From contig NZ_CP013704.1 in NCBI RefSeq assembly GCF_001936255.1, positions 620,001 to 684,000 on the forward strand: a stretch of 64,000 nt of DNA, in the 5' to 3' direction. This document shows positions 28,918-37,597 of this stretch, one piece after another. Below the pieces are notes generated by a model. It saw nothing but the letters and a program-made list of their open reading frames with translations. It did no database searches and was not told the origin of the DNA. The position numbers and the translations under genes were made by a program. This DNA comes from Borrelia anserina Es. Lineage in GTDB: Bacteria; Spirochaetota; Spirochaetia; Borreliales; Borreliaceae. Numbering within the stretch: the stretch's first letter is position 1; the number at the start of each line of letters is the position of its first letter.

Positions 28918-29880
28918 ATGGAATTTAGGAAGTTATTGTTTGTTGTATCTCTTATGCTTGTTCCTTTTATTCTTTTTCCTAGAGATTATAAGGGTCTTGA
29001 TTTTAATATAAAGTTTTTCAATCAATCAATTTATCGTGTTAATAGTAATGTTTCTGTTGAAGTTTCGCTAGGTAACTCATCTGATGATTTAATTACTCTT
29101 GAAATAGGAGATATTCATACTTTCGGTTTTGATTTTGATGTTACAGATGTTACTAACATAAAAGTTAAAAGGTCTCTCGAGTATGTTAAGAATAGGTCAA
29201 AGAATGTTGCAATTCCTGTAAGAACTCTGAGCTTGAGACCTAGTGAGAGATTTTCTGTAGTTATGAGTTTAAATCAATTTGTACAATTCGATAAAGATGG
29301 GGTTTATTTTGTCAAAGGTATGTTTTTTCCAGATATTTCAGATCCACAAAAGCGTTTAGAGTCTAATACGATTACCTTGTTTTTAAAACCTAAGACAGAT
29401 GATATTGCTGGAAAATTTGACTTTTCTAATTTATCTTCCAATCGTGATATTCAGAATGTTTTAAAAAAAGAGGATTTATCTCCTGATAAGGTTGTTGAAT
29501 ATTTATTTTCAGCATTGCGGCTTGGGGAGAGAGAGAAATTCTTTTTATATGTTGATATTGAAAGTCTTATTTTAAATGATCAAAATAAATCATATCTTTA
29601 TAAGCAAGAACTTAAGTCAGGTTCTAATAGTATGCTAGAAGAATATAAGGAATATTTATGGAATGATAGTAATTCTGATATTTCAAAAGTTCCAAGTAAA
29701 TTTTCTATTGTTGAAACAACTTATACAGATTCTACAGGGAAGGTCGTGTCTGATGTGTATTTTGAGGATGGTAATTTTTATGTAGCTAAACGATATGTCT
29801 TCTTTTTAAGAAAGTATGATTATTACTGGATCATTTATGATTATACTGTTCAAAATACTGGAATTAAGGAGAAATATTAG
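28918..29880 (+). CDS. Hypothetical exported protein
   Basis: A 320-residue protein starting at ATG 28918 after SD GAGGAG (28909-28914); a TATAAT box at 28891-28896 could be the -10. Residues 1-20 (KLLFVVSLMLVPFILF) look like an uncleaved anchor or signal peptide. The rest is predominantly beta-rich (for example NVSVEVSLGNSSDD, SEVS-like strands), compatible with a periplasmic Ig-like or structural domain, and has no Cys lipobox. It is followed by, and overlaps, the LysM amidase gene, so it may assist cell-wall work (inference from context only). By position it is BB_0624. No family recognised. Confidence 0.72.
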   Translation: MEFRKLLFVVSLMLVPFILFPRDYKGLDFNIKFFNQSIYRVNSNVSVEVSLGNSSDDLITLEIGDIHTFGFDFDVTDVTNIKVKRSLEYVKNRSKNVAIPVRTLSLRPSERFSVVMSLNQFVQFDKDGVYFVKGMFFPDISDPQKRLESNTITLFLKPKTDDIAGKFDFSNLSSNRDIQNVLKKEDLSPDKVVEYLFSALRLGEREKFFLYVDIESLILNDQNKSYLYKQELKSGSNSMLEEYKEYLWNDSNSDISKVPSKFSIVETTYTDSTGKVVSDVYFEDGNFYVAKRYVFFLRKYDYYWIIYDYTVQNTGIKEKY

Positions 29881-31900
29881 GTCTTTTATTTTTAGGATTA
29901 AAGGAATTGGTGTTATTTTATGGATAATGAGTTCCTTTGATTTATATGCTGATTTTAAACATAAAGTAGTAAGGGGTGATACCTTATATGCAATCTCTGT
30001 GAAGTATAAGGTTCCAATAGAAGAACTTAAAAATAAAAATAATCTAAAGTCTGAGAAGATTAGAGTAGGGAGTATATTAATTATTCCAAGTTCTTCTAAG
30101 GTTAACACGATTGTTGTTGGTAAAATTGGTGACAAGTTGGGTAAGCTTGACACTGATGCTAAGGTTCATGTTGTTGAAGTCGGTGATACTATTAAAAGTA
30201 TATCGAAAAGATATGGCATTAGGGAAAAAGAATTGGTTGCTTGGAATAATTTAAGTTCTAAGATTCTTAAAGTTGGTTCTAAGTTGAATTTGGATGAGCC
30301 TGACTTTTTAAAACCGTATATAGTTAAAAAGGGTGATTCACTCTCTAAACTTTCTGTAGATTTTGATATTAGTATTGAAGATATTATACGATTTAATTCT
30401 CTAGAGAGTAAAAATTTAGTAATTGGTCAAAAATTATATTTGAAAAGGGCTTCTAGAGATATTAATTTTCATTATGTAAAGCGTGGAGAAACCCTTGGAA
30501 AGATTGCATATGTTTATGGTGTTACTGCAAAGCATCTTGTCCGTCTTAATGGAGAGAGGGCAATAAATTTAAAGGCAGATTCTATTTTAGATGTTTCAAA
30601 AATTATTGAAGGAAATTTGTCAAGTCCTAAGTCTTTACAATTAAAGACTCGAAAGCACGTTCATGAGACGTTTACATCCCATAGGGTGTCTGTTGGTGAG
30701 ACTTTATATAGCATTGCCCGCAGATATGGGGTTTTGCTTGAAGATCTTAAGAGATGGAATAATTTAAGTGGAAATAGTATTTTTAATAATCAGGAACTTA
30801 AGATTTATGATAAAAGCAAGGGGTCAATTGTTGCAAATGAAGATTTAAAGGAGTTTGTGGATAATGCTGGTGATTCTAAGACTAAAGTTGAAGCTATTGC
30901 AAATATTGTCTCTAATAAGAATAAAAAGTTAGATTTGAATTTTTTAGGTGTTTTAGATAGGAGAGATGCTTTTGATATTAGTGCTTTAGTTGTATTGGAG
31001 CCTAAGATACCTATCTTTGAAGCTAATGGGGTTTTTCATTATTGGTATAAACCTAAAAAAGTCAGTCAGCCAAGTGAATTTTATTCAGAAGATTGGTATT
31101 CTCCTCTAAACGCTTATAAAAAAGCAAGTCAGCTTTTTAAGAGTTTTGAAATTCTTGTACAGTCCCGACCGATTAAAAATAATAATCTAGAAAATAAATT
31201 AGTAATTATTGATCCTGGGCATGGGGGACTTGATCCTGGTGCTATTGTTAAAGCTAGAGATGGACTTAATAATGAAATTTTTGTTGTCGAAGATGAATAT
31301 GTTTATGATATTGCTTTAAGACTCTATGTGTATCTTAAAGAGTATGGAGCTAATGTTGAGCTTACTATTTTATCACCTGATCATTTAATTAGAGATAGCG
31401 TATCTGCTAATAATACATTTGTGAATGTTAAGAATGAAATTTATAATGATTATGATTTGAATAAAACAGATACAGTTGACTCTTGGATAAACGGTACTCA
31501 AGAGGGTTTGAGAAAAAGGTTAGCTGTTGTAAATAAGTTTGTAAATAAGTACAAAAGTATTAAGGCAAAAGATGTTCTTTATATTAGCTTACATTCTGAT
31601 AATAGTGTTGGTGCACCTCGATGTATGGGATTTTATTACCAATCTGAAAATGGAAAAGGCTTTGATGCTCATTCTAAGAATATGATTGAAAAAATGACAG
31701 AAGGTTTTAAAAGAACTCCTTATATTAAGGGACAAAATCTTTATATGCTAAAAAATAACTTTGTTAAGACCAAGTTATTAGTTGAAGTTAGGAATTTGGC
31801 ATTTGATGAGGACGCTTGGGCAATTAGATCTTCTAAGCTTAGAGATCGGGATTCTAAGATCCTTGCTGATGCCATTTTGAAAATATTTATAGGTGACTAA
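29837..31900 (+). CDS. N-acetylmuramoyl-L-alanine amidase with five LysM repeats
   Basis: Periplasmic cell-wall hydrolase. After a signal peptide ending near DLYA, five LysM peptidoglycan-binding repeats follow, each with the (V/G)D/ET(L/I) start: VVRGDTLYAIS, VVEVGDTIKSIS, IVKKGDSLSKLS, YVKRGETLGKIA and RVSVGETLYSIA. A C-terminal Amidase_3 domain has IIDPGHGGLDPGA (Zn His), a Glu in the VVEDEYVYDIALRL stretch, SLHSDNS (Zn His) and LVEVRNL (catalytic Glu). It cleaves the MurNAc-L-Ala bond, likely in daughter-cell separation. The start is uncertain: ATG 29816 and 29837 lie within the preceding gene, while the best SD (AAGGAG, 29866-29871) precedes ATT 29876, which gives a cleaner signal peptide. 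About 680-695 residues. Confidence 0.9.
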   Translation: MIILFKILELRRNIRSFIFRIKGIGVILWIMSSFDLYADFKHKVVRGDTLYAISVKYKVPIEELKNKNNLKSEKIRVGSILIIPSSSKVNTIVVGKIGDKLGKLDTDAKVHVVEVGDTIKSISKRYGIREKELVAWNNLSSKILKVGSKLNLDEPDFLKPYIVKKGDSLSKLSVDFDISIEDIIRFNSLESKNLVIGQKLYLKRASRDINFHYVKRGETLGKIAYVYGVTAKHLVRLNGERAINLKADSILDVSKIIEGNLSSPKSLQLKTRKHVHETFTSHRVSVGETLYSIARRYGVLLEDLKRWNNLSGNSIFNNQELKIYDKSKGSIVANEDLKEFVDNAGDSKTKVEAIANIVSNKNKKLDLNFLGVLDRRDAFDISALVVLEPKIPIFEANGVFHYWYKPKKVSQPSEFYSEDWYSPLNAYKKASQLFKSFEILVQSRPIKNNNLENKLVIIDPGHGGLDPGAIVKARDGLNNEIFVVEDEYVYDIALRLYVYLKEYGANVELTILSPDHLIRDSVSANNTFVNVKNEIYNDYDLNKTDTVDSWINGTQEGLRKRLAVVNKFVNKYKSIKAKDVLYISLHSDNSVGAPRCMGFYYQSENGKGFDAHSKNMIEKMTEGFKRTPYIKGQNLYMLKNNFVKTKLLVEVRNLAFDEDAWAIRSSKLRDRDSKILADAILKIFIGD

Positions 31901-31926
31901 ATCACTTTTTATGGCATTTAGAATAC

Positions 31927-31955
31927 TTGACAAAAAATTTTTAATTTAGCATAAT
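31927..31955 (+). promoter_or_regulatory. Promoter of tRNA-Asn
   Basis: Consensus TTGACA (31927-31932), exact 17-base spacer and CATAAT (31950-31955), 14 bases before the tRNA 5' end. It lies within the 69-base gap after the amidase stop. Confidence 0.8.
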
Positions 31956-31969
31956 ATTTAGACATTGAA

Positions 31970-32041
31970 TCCCTCATAGCTCAGCGGTAGAGCAGGTGGC
32001 TGTTAACCACTTGGTCGGAGGTTCAAGTCCTTCTGAGGGAG
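31970..32041 (+). tRNA. tRNA-Asn (GTT)
   Basis: Cloverleaf with acceptor TCCCTCA/TGAGGGA, discriminator G, D arm GCTCAGCGGTAGAGC, anticodon loop CTGTTAA (anticodon GTT) and T arm GAGGTTCAAGTCC. CCA is not encoded. The 3' half overlaps, in antisense, the 3' end of the RNase M5 gene. Confidence 0.94.
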
Positions 32042-32581
32042 TTTTGAGTTTGTTGCCAATATTATTTTTTCTATTTCTTCTCGTTTTATTTTAAAGTAAT
32101 TAAGTCTTTCTAGGAGTTTTTTGTTGTTTCCATTCCCCAAATGGAAGTATTCTTGTATTTGTTCTCTTCTTTTTTTAGATTTATCTCCTGTGATGCCGAG
32201 TTCTATTAGATCATTTAGACTTAAGCTTTTAATTTGTTTTTCATTTTCAAAAGTACTTATTTTTTTTAAGGTTGTTATTATTTCGAGTTTTGAAGATATT
32301 TCTACTTCTTGATTTTTGCTTTTAAGATGAGCATGCTTGATTTTATTTTGGTCTACGTTGCCCATCCTTTTAAGTATTTGCTTTCTGATTAAGTTTCCCG
32401 CCTTGTCACTGTCGGTAAAAATAATAATACCATTTGTTTTTATTGCTTTTTTTAAAACGTTAATGGTTGCTTTCTTAAGATATAATCCACCAGTTTCAAC
32501 TATAGTGCACTTAAATATTTCTTTTATTCTCTTAGCGTCGTCTTTACCTTCGACGACAATTATTTCTTTTATATGTTCCAG
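32003..32581 (-). CDS. rnmV: Probable ribonuclease M5 (Toprim, 5S rRNA maturation)
   Basis: A 192-residue frame with an N-terminal Toprim domain: EHIKEIIVVEGKDDAKRI holds the catalytic Glu, and IIIFTDSDKAG the DxD pair. The spacing and the sequence VETGG ... TDSD ... IRK match RNase M5, which trims 5S rRNA precursors in low-GC bacteria; a charged C-terminal region follows. There is no ATG, GTG or TTG between the in-frame apeB stop (32585-32587) and the Toprim core, so the best start is CTG 32581, giving an N-terminus that aligns with B. subtilis RnmV. The stop (TAA, 32003-32005) lies inside tRNA-Asn on the other strand. It follows apeB by 3 bases, indicating co-transcription. By position it is BB_0626. 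Confidence 0.75.
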   Translation of the reverse strand: MEHIKEIIVVEGKDDAKRIKEIFKCTIVETGGLYLKKATINVLKKAIKTNGIIIFTDSDKAGNLIRKQILKRMGNVDQNKIKHAHLKSKNQEVEISSKLEIITTLKKISTFENEKQIKSLSLNDLIELGITGDKSKKRREQIQEYFHLGNGNNKKLLERLNYFKIKREEIEKIILATNSKLPQKDLNLRPSG

Positions 32582-32584
32582 TTT

Positions 32585-33856
32585 TTAATTCCAGTTTTCA
32601 AAAAATGTTCTTAAAAGTTTTATTGCTTCTATGTGATCTGATATTGCAATAGTTTCTCTTAAAGAGTGCATTCCCCACATTGGGATTCCAATATCTATTG
32701 TTTCAATGCCTGTTTGGGAGTTTACAATTGGTCCAATTGTACTTCCGGCATTGATATTTGCTTTCAGCATTATTTCTTGAATTTTGATATTATTTTTCAT
32801 AGCTAAGGCTTTAAGTTTTGCACATCCATTTGCTGTTGTTGCATATTTGAAATTGGCATTGCTTTTAATAGTTACGCCTTTTCCTAGACTTATTTGGTAA
32901 TTTGGGTCATGTTTACATAGGTAGCCTGGATGCACTCCGTGTGCTCCATCCATTGAAATAATGAATGATCTGTTCAATTTGATTATGTGTTCTTCTTTCT
33001 CTAAATTTAAAACATGATCAATTCTTTCTAAGATTTCTGTTAATAATTTTGAGTTAGCTCCTCTAGAGGTTACAGATCCAATCTCTTCGTTGTCAAAGAA
33101 TATGGCTACTTTATTTTTGTTGTTATTTGTGTTAACAAATGCATTTATGATGGCATGACATCCTGATTTGTTATCGAGATTTTTAGATGCTAAAAATTCA
33201 CTTTCGCTACCTATAATTTTGGAAGGTTCGGACGCTGTGAATATTAGATCGCATGATAAGAAATCTTTTTCAGATATTTGTAGTTTTTTTAGAATTTTTT
33301 CTTTAATACTTTTTTTGAAACTCGTGATTATCATAATATTTTCATGAGCATCATATGCAAATCCTTCATTTGCCTTTCGGTTTAAATGAATAGCAACATT
33401 TGGTATTATTCCAATATTTTCAATTGTTATTAGTTCTGAGTTAGTCGTTCCATCTTTTTGATTAAAGTATACAACTCCTGCTAAGCTTAGATCTCTGTCA
33501 GTCCAGGTTGAAATTATTGGGGATCCATAAACTTCGATGTGGTGAGCGAATACATTACCTTTGTGTTCTGTAGATTCTATTTTAAGTTTTAAGCTAGGAC
33601 TGTCAGAGTGTGCTGCTGCTATTAGGAATGGTTCATGTATCTTATTTGTATTAATGTTGAAGGCAATAAGACTTGTTCCTTCTTTTTTTACATAATAATA
33701 ACCTGTTTCTAATGTCCATTTATCCTCAAGTTTTAATTCTTTTGCATTAAGATAGTACATCAATTTTTGTTCAATGTAGTTTACTAGATGGTATGGTGTT
33801 AAGCTTTTATCTAATAGGTTTTGGAAGTGTGATATATCTAATGTATGATCATTCAT
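32585..33856 (-). CDS. apeB: M18 family aminopeptidase
   Basis: A 423-residue dizinc metallo-aminopeptidase of family M18 (aspartyl aminopeptidase / yeast Ape1 type), a dodecameric cytoplasmic enzyme releasing N-terminal, often acidic, residues. Metal motifs: AAHSDSPSLKLK (H83, D85), FDNEEIGS (Glu pair) and DGAHGVHPGYL (His), with a C-terminal IPMWGMHSLRE carrying the last His. It supplies amino acids from peptides, like pepD. It is divergent from the lipoprotein gene and directly upstream of the RNase M5 gene, which follows its stop in the same frame. Length is normal. The gene symbol follows Borrelia annotation usage. Confidence 0.9.
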   Translation of the reverse strand: MNDHTLDISHFQNLLDKSLTPYHLVNYIEQKLMYYLNAKELKLEDKWTLETGYYYVKKEGTSLIAFNINTNKIHEPFLIAAAHSDSPSLKLKIESTEHKGNVFAHHIEVYGSPIISTWTDRDLSLAGVVYFNQKDGTTNSELITIENIGIIPNVAIHLNRKANEGFAYDAHENIMIITSFKKSIKEKILKKLQISEKDFLSCDLIFTASEPSKIIGSESEFLASKNLDNKSGCHAIINAFVNTNNNKNKVAIFFDNEEIGSVTSRGANSKLLTEILERIDHVLNLEKEEHIIKLNRSFIISMDGAHGVHPGYLCKHDPNYQISLGKGVTIKSNANFKYATTANGCAKLKALAMKNNIKIQEIMLKANINAGSTIGPIVNSQTGIETIDIGIPMWGMHSLRETIAISDHIEAIKLLRTFFENWN

Positions 33857-33952
33857 CTTTATTTTCTCCTATATTTTTATTGTTTTGATATCTAATATTT
33901 TATTATAATAGCTAGCACATGTATATAATAGTATATGTTAAGGAGATTATTA

Positions 33953-34678
33953 ATGTATGTATTTTTTAAGTTTATATTTGTATCTCTAATATTTGTTTCT
34001 TGTACTACAGTTTCAGAAATTAATTTACAGGATAATATGAGTGGAACAAGTTCATTAGTATTTAATGTTAATAAGGAATTTGAAAAAATAAGAAAAGAAC
34101 TTGCGACAACTCTTGTGGGAGAGGAAGCTGCTAAATTACCTCTTTTCCCTATTGATGCAATAAGGCAATATTTTGGAGGTGAGGGGAAAAAATTGGGTTT
34201 AAAACTCTTAGCTCTTAAGTCAAATGGTGATTCTCTTGAGTTAAGAATTCAATTTGATGATTTAGTTAAGGTTGTAAAGAAGTATCTTATAAATGAGACA
34301 ATGCCTATATTTGGGATAAAAAGCAATAATGGAAGAAATATTCTAGATTTTAATTTTAACTTAGAAAATGTTACCCGAGTGATTAATGAAAATAGGGAGT
34401 ATGTAAATGACGCTTTTGCAGCACTCTTGCCATCAGAGGAGATTCCAATGTCTGAGAAGGAATATAAAGATGTATTGGTTTACTTTCTATCTGACTTTAC
34501 CTCACATGCAAATGAGCTTATTGATAATTCTAATATCTTAGTTAGAATTAAGACTTCAAGGAAACTTCAAGAACAGTTTGGGTTTAAACAGATTAATCCA
34601 AATACTTTAGAACTTAAACTAGACATGATTAGGACTTTAAGCCTTGAAACACCAATAAAGTTGAGATTGGTTTATTAG
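33953..34678 (+). CDS. Putative lipoprotein
   Basis: A 241-residue protein with a lipoprotein signal peptide: hydrophobic residues 3-15, lipobox IFVSC with the lipidated Cys at position 17, then TTVSE. ATG 33953 is chosen because AGGAG (33941-33945) is 7 bases upstream; an in-frame ATG at 33935 lies before that SD. A TATAAT at 33924-33929 may be the -10. The mature part mixes charged helices (KEFEKIRKELATTL) with segments such as NGRNILDFNFNLENV. No family recognised. By position it is BB_0628. Localisation (inner or outer membrane) cannot be decided from the sequence. Confidence 0.8.
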   Translation: MYVFFKFIFVSLIFVSCTTVSEINLQDNMSGTSSLVFNVNKEFEKIRKELATTLVGEEAAKLPLFPIDAIRQYFGGEGKKLGLKLLALKSNGDSLELRIQFDDLVKVVKKYLINETMPIFGIKSNNGRNILDFNFNLENVTRVINENREYVNDAFAALLPSEEIPMSEKEYKDVLVYFLSDFTSHANELIDNSNILVRIKTSRKLQEQFGFKQINPNTLELKLDMIRTLSLETPIKLRLVY

Positions 34679-34681
34679 GTT

Positions 34682-34714
34682 AAAGGGATATAAGAAGTTA
34701 TTTCATATCCCTTT
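34682..34714. terminator. Hairpin between lipoprotein gene and fruA
   Basis: A 10-bp inverted repeat (34682-34691 with 34705-34714), 13-base loop, followed by T then CAT on the plus strand. It lies 4 bases after the lipoprotein stop and spans the fruA stop codon. A modest convergent terminator candidate. Confidence 0.5.
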
Positions 34715-36542
34715 TCATAAATCCTATTAATAAGCCTGTTATCAAGGCGCCTATTAAAATAGATATTATCCACATTAATGGATTGGTTACTATTGGAAGA
34801 ATGAAGATACCTCCGTGTGGAGCCATAAGCTTTACTTCAAATAATGCAGATAGAAACCCTCCTATGGATGAGCCTATTATGCAAGCAGGTATTACTTTTA
34901 AAGGATCTGTTGCTGCAAAAGGAATTACTCCTTCTGTTATAAAGCATGCACCTAAAAAGTAACAAACTTTTCCAGCTTCATGTTCTTCTTGGGAGAATTT
35001 GTTATTGAACATGCTAGTTGCAAGTGCAACTCCAAGTGGAGGAATCATTCCTCCTGCCATTACACTTGCGTGGGGAATATAATTTCCTGCAGTTATTGTT
35101 GCTATTCCGAATGCATAAGCCGCTTTGTTTACGGGGCCACCCATATCTATTGCCATCATTCCACCAAGCAATGCACCTAGTAGTGCCATATTTGTTCCAC
35201 TTAGTGAGTTTAACATATTTATTATAGATGTATTAATATATGCAATTGGTGCTAGTAAGAAATATGTTAGAAAACCTGATATTATTACTGAGAAAAATGG
35301 ATAGATTAAAACGGGATTGATACCACTTATTTTTTGTGGTATCATTTTTTGGCTGATTGATTTTATTGCTGAAGTGACGTATCCTGCAATGAATCCTGCT
35401 AAGATCCCTCCCAGAAAGCCTGCATTTCCTTTACTCATCATTAAGCCTGTAATCATTCCAGGTGCAAGTCCGGGACGTTCTGCTATACTGAATGAAATGT
35501 ATCCAGCAAGTATTGGGATCATTAGGAAAAAGGCATTACCACTGCCGATTTGCATTAAAATGTCTGCTATTTTATTGTAGCTTGGATCATTTATATCGAA
35601 AGCTTTTATTCCAAACATGAATGATATTGCAATAATTATTCCTCCGGATACTACAAATGGAAGCATAAAGGACACACCGTTCATTAAATGCTTGTATGTA
35701 TTTGTTGTTTTGACAGTTTTGATTTTGCCTTTTAGTTCTTTGCTCTTATATATTTCTGCCTTGTTATCAAGAATATTTTGAATGAGTTCTTTTGCTTTGT
35801 GTATGCCATCTTTTACACCAACTTCGATTAGTTGTTTACCATTAAACCTTTCTTTATCAATGGTTTTGCCGGATGCAATGATTATTCCTTTTGCTCTTTT
35901 TATTTCTTCTTCTTCTATTGAATTATCAACTCCACTAGAGCCATTAGTTTCTACTTTAATTTCTACATTTAATTCAGCTGCTGCCCTTTTTAGGCTTTCA
36001 GCTGCCATGTATGTATGTGCAATTCCTGTAGGGCAGGCAGTTACTGCTAGAATGAAATTTTTTGAACTATTTTCATTTGTTTTTACATCTGAGTTGCTAT
36101 TTAGAAAAATTTCTAAAAATCTATTTGTATCATTTGTACTCATGATTTCTTGTCTTAAAGTTTCATTGTTAAATATATTGTTAAGATAAGATATTGTTTT
36201 AATATGAGTATCGCCTGTAATTTTTTCAGGAACAGCTATCATGAAGAATAGTTTTGAGGGTTTTAAATCGGAAGAGTTAAAATCAAATCCTTCTCCTTGA
36301 ACTCTTAATATAGCTATTCCATGTTTTTTAACAAAACTACCTTTTGCATGTGGCATTGCAATATATTCTTCAAGGCCTGTTCCGCTTATTTCTTCTCGCT
36401 TTTTGATATCTGTTATAAAATCTTTTTTATTTGTCAGATATCCATTTTCATTGAGCATATCGGCCATTTTTTCAATTACATCATCTTTACTTTTGGCTTT
36501 ATAGTTCAATAGTATTAATTTTTTAGAAAGTAAATCTTGCAT
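34698..36542 (-). CDS. fruA: PTS fructose-specific EIIABC component
   Basis: A 614-residue fusion of three PTS domains. EIIA (about residues 1-150) has the phospho-His in IAMPHAKGSF (H65). EIIB (about 165-260) has the phospho-Cys in VTACPTGIAHTYMAA (C170). EIIC (about 275-610) is a multi-helix membrane channel. It imports and phosphorylates fructose to fructose-1-phosphate (mannose-type sugars are possible). SD AAGGAG lies 7 bases before ATG. The divergent neighbour fruK encodes the next enzyme, and the shared 137-base gap contains repeated palindromic motifs likely to bind a regulator. In B31 this is the fruA2 locus (BB_0629). Confidence 0.93.
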   Translation of the reverse strand: MQDLLSKKLILLNYKAKSKDDVIEKMADMLNENGYLTNKKDFITDIKKREEISGTGLEEYIAMPHAKGSFVKKHGIAILRVQGEGFDFNSSDLKPSKLFFMIAVPEKITGDTHIKTISYLNNIFNNETLRQEIMSTNDTNRFLEIFLNSNSDVKTNENSSKNFILAVTACPTGIAHTYMAAESLKRAAAELNVEIKVETNGSSGVDNSIEEEEIKRAKGIIIASGKTIDKERFNGKQLIEVGVKDGIHKAKELIQNILDNKAEIYKSKELKGKIKTVKTTNTYKHLMNGVSFMLPFVVSGGIIIAISFMFGIKAFDINDPSYNKIADILMQIGSGNAFFLMIPILAGYISFSIAERPGLAPGMITGLMMSKGNAGFLGGILAGFIAGYVTSAIKSISQKMIPQKISGINPVLIYPFFSVIISGFLTYFLLAPIAYINTSIINMLNSLSGTNMALLGALLGGMMAIDMGGPVNKAAYAFGIATITAGNYIPHASVMAGGMIPPLGVALATSMFNNKFSQEEHEAGKVCYFLGACFITEGVIPFAATDPLKVIPACIIGSSIGGFLSALFEVKLMAPHGGIFILPIVTNPLMWIISILIGALITGLLIGFMKRDMK

Positions 36543-36580
36543 AGGGATCTCCTTGCTATACTGTAATATCCATATTATTT

Positions 36581-36627
36581 ACTATATGTTATAATTACTA
36601 TATATTATAACATATAGAACATATAGT
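36581..36627. promoter_or_regulatory. Palindromic operator candidate between fruA and fruK
   Basis: A perfect 14-bp inverted repeat, 36582-36595 with 36604-36617, around an 8-base centre. The half-site AACATATAG occurs inverted at 36582-36590, then directly at 36609-36617 and again at 36618-36626 in tandem. The cluster sits between the divergent fructose genes, about 40 bases from the fruA start and 53 from the fruK start, as expected for an operator shared by both promoters. The binding protein is unknown. Confidence 0.55.
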
Positions 36628-36679
36628 AATTATATATTCAGTTATTTAATAATTTTACTTAATTATAAAGGAGATTAGA

Positions 36680-37597
36680 TTGATATATACGCTTACCCTT
36701 AATCCTGCTATTGATTATAAGATAGTTGTGGACGGGTTTCAAAAAGGGTGTCTTAATCATGTTGTTAATAGTAATATTTTTGTTGGTGGGAAGGGGATAA
36801 ATGTAAGTAGTGTTCTTAAGAATTTTGGGAAGGAAAGTGTTGCTTTTGGATTTTTAGGTGGATTTACGGGTGATTATATAAAGGCTCATCTTGATTTAAT
36901 AGGAATAAAACATGATTTTGTTTATATATCTGAAAATACTAGAATCAATATTAAAATGATGTCGGATGGAAAAGAAACAGAGATTAATGGGAATGCACCT
37001 ACAATTCTTGAGAGTTGTTTTCAGTCTTTGATTTTAAAATTAAAGAAATTGGATAATGATTTGTTAATCATGTCTGGGAGTATTCCAAGCTCACTTGGGT
37101 GTCGGGCTTATAATGAAGTAGCTAAAAATCTTTCAATTAATGTTAAATTAGTGATTGATACTAGTGGTCTTGCCTTGCAAGAGATTATGAATCTTAAACC
37201 TTTTTTGGTAAAGCCCAATATTAATGAATTTAGAGAGCTTTTAGGTATTAATTTGTGTTCTAATAGGGATCTAGTTAATGCTGCGGGTGAGCTTATAGCA
37301 AGGGGTGTGCAAAATATTATAGTATCAATGGGGAGTGAAGGAGCTATTTTCATCAATAGTAATGATGTTTATGTAGCTAGTGTTCCAAAAATTAATTCTT
37401 TAAGTACTATTGGTGCGGGAGATTCTGTTGTTGCTGGATTTGTATATGCATATCAAAATGGGAATTCTCTTCGTGATTCTTTTAGATTTGGCGTTGCATC
37501 AGGTACTGCAACAGCACTTAAGGGAGAACTTTGTAGTCTTGATGATGTTACATATGTTCTTGATAAAGTAAAGCTTGATCAGCTTTCTTTAGGGTAA
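36680..37597 (+). CDS. fruK: 1-phosphofructokinase (PfkB family)
   Basis: A 305-residue ribokinase-fold enzyme that phosphorylates fructose-1-phosphate to fructose-1,6-bisphosphate. The N-terminal TLNPAIDY and GGKGINVS motifs bind sugar, and the C-terminal GAGDSVVAGF (245-254) holds the catalytic Asp D248 and anion hole. The start is TTG 36680 with SD AAAGGAG (36667-36673) 6 bases upstream. It is divergent from fruA, which makes its substrate, so the two act as a fructose-use pair. Tagatose-6-phosphate kinase is the nearest alternative family, but context favours FruK. Confidence 0.92.
   Translation: MIYTLTLNPAIDYKIVVDGFQKGCLNHVVNSNIFVGGKGINVSSVLKNFGKESVAFGFLGGFTGDYIKAHLDLIGIKHDFVYISENTRINIKMMSDGKETEINGNAPTILESCFQSLILKLKKLDNDLLIMSGSIPSSLGCRAYNEVAKNLSINVKLVIDTSGLALQEIMNLKPFLVKPNINEFRELLGINLCSNRDLVNAAGELIARGVQNIIVSMGSEGAIFINSNDVYVASVPKINSLSTIGAGDSVVAGFVYAYQNGNSLRDSFRFGVASGTATALKGELCSLDDVTYVLDKVKLDQLSLG

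Noticed and set aside
32003..32365. A 120-codon frame starting at ATG 32365 as a complete gene
   Set aside because: The same frame continues upstream through a full Toprim domain to 32581, so the ATG is internal and the short version would lack the catalytic region.
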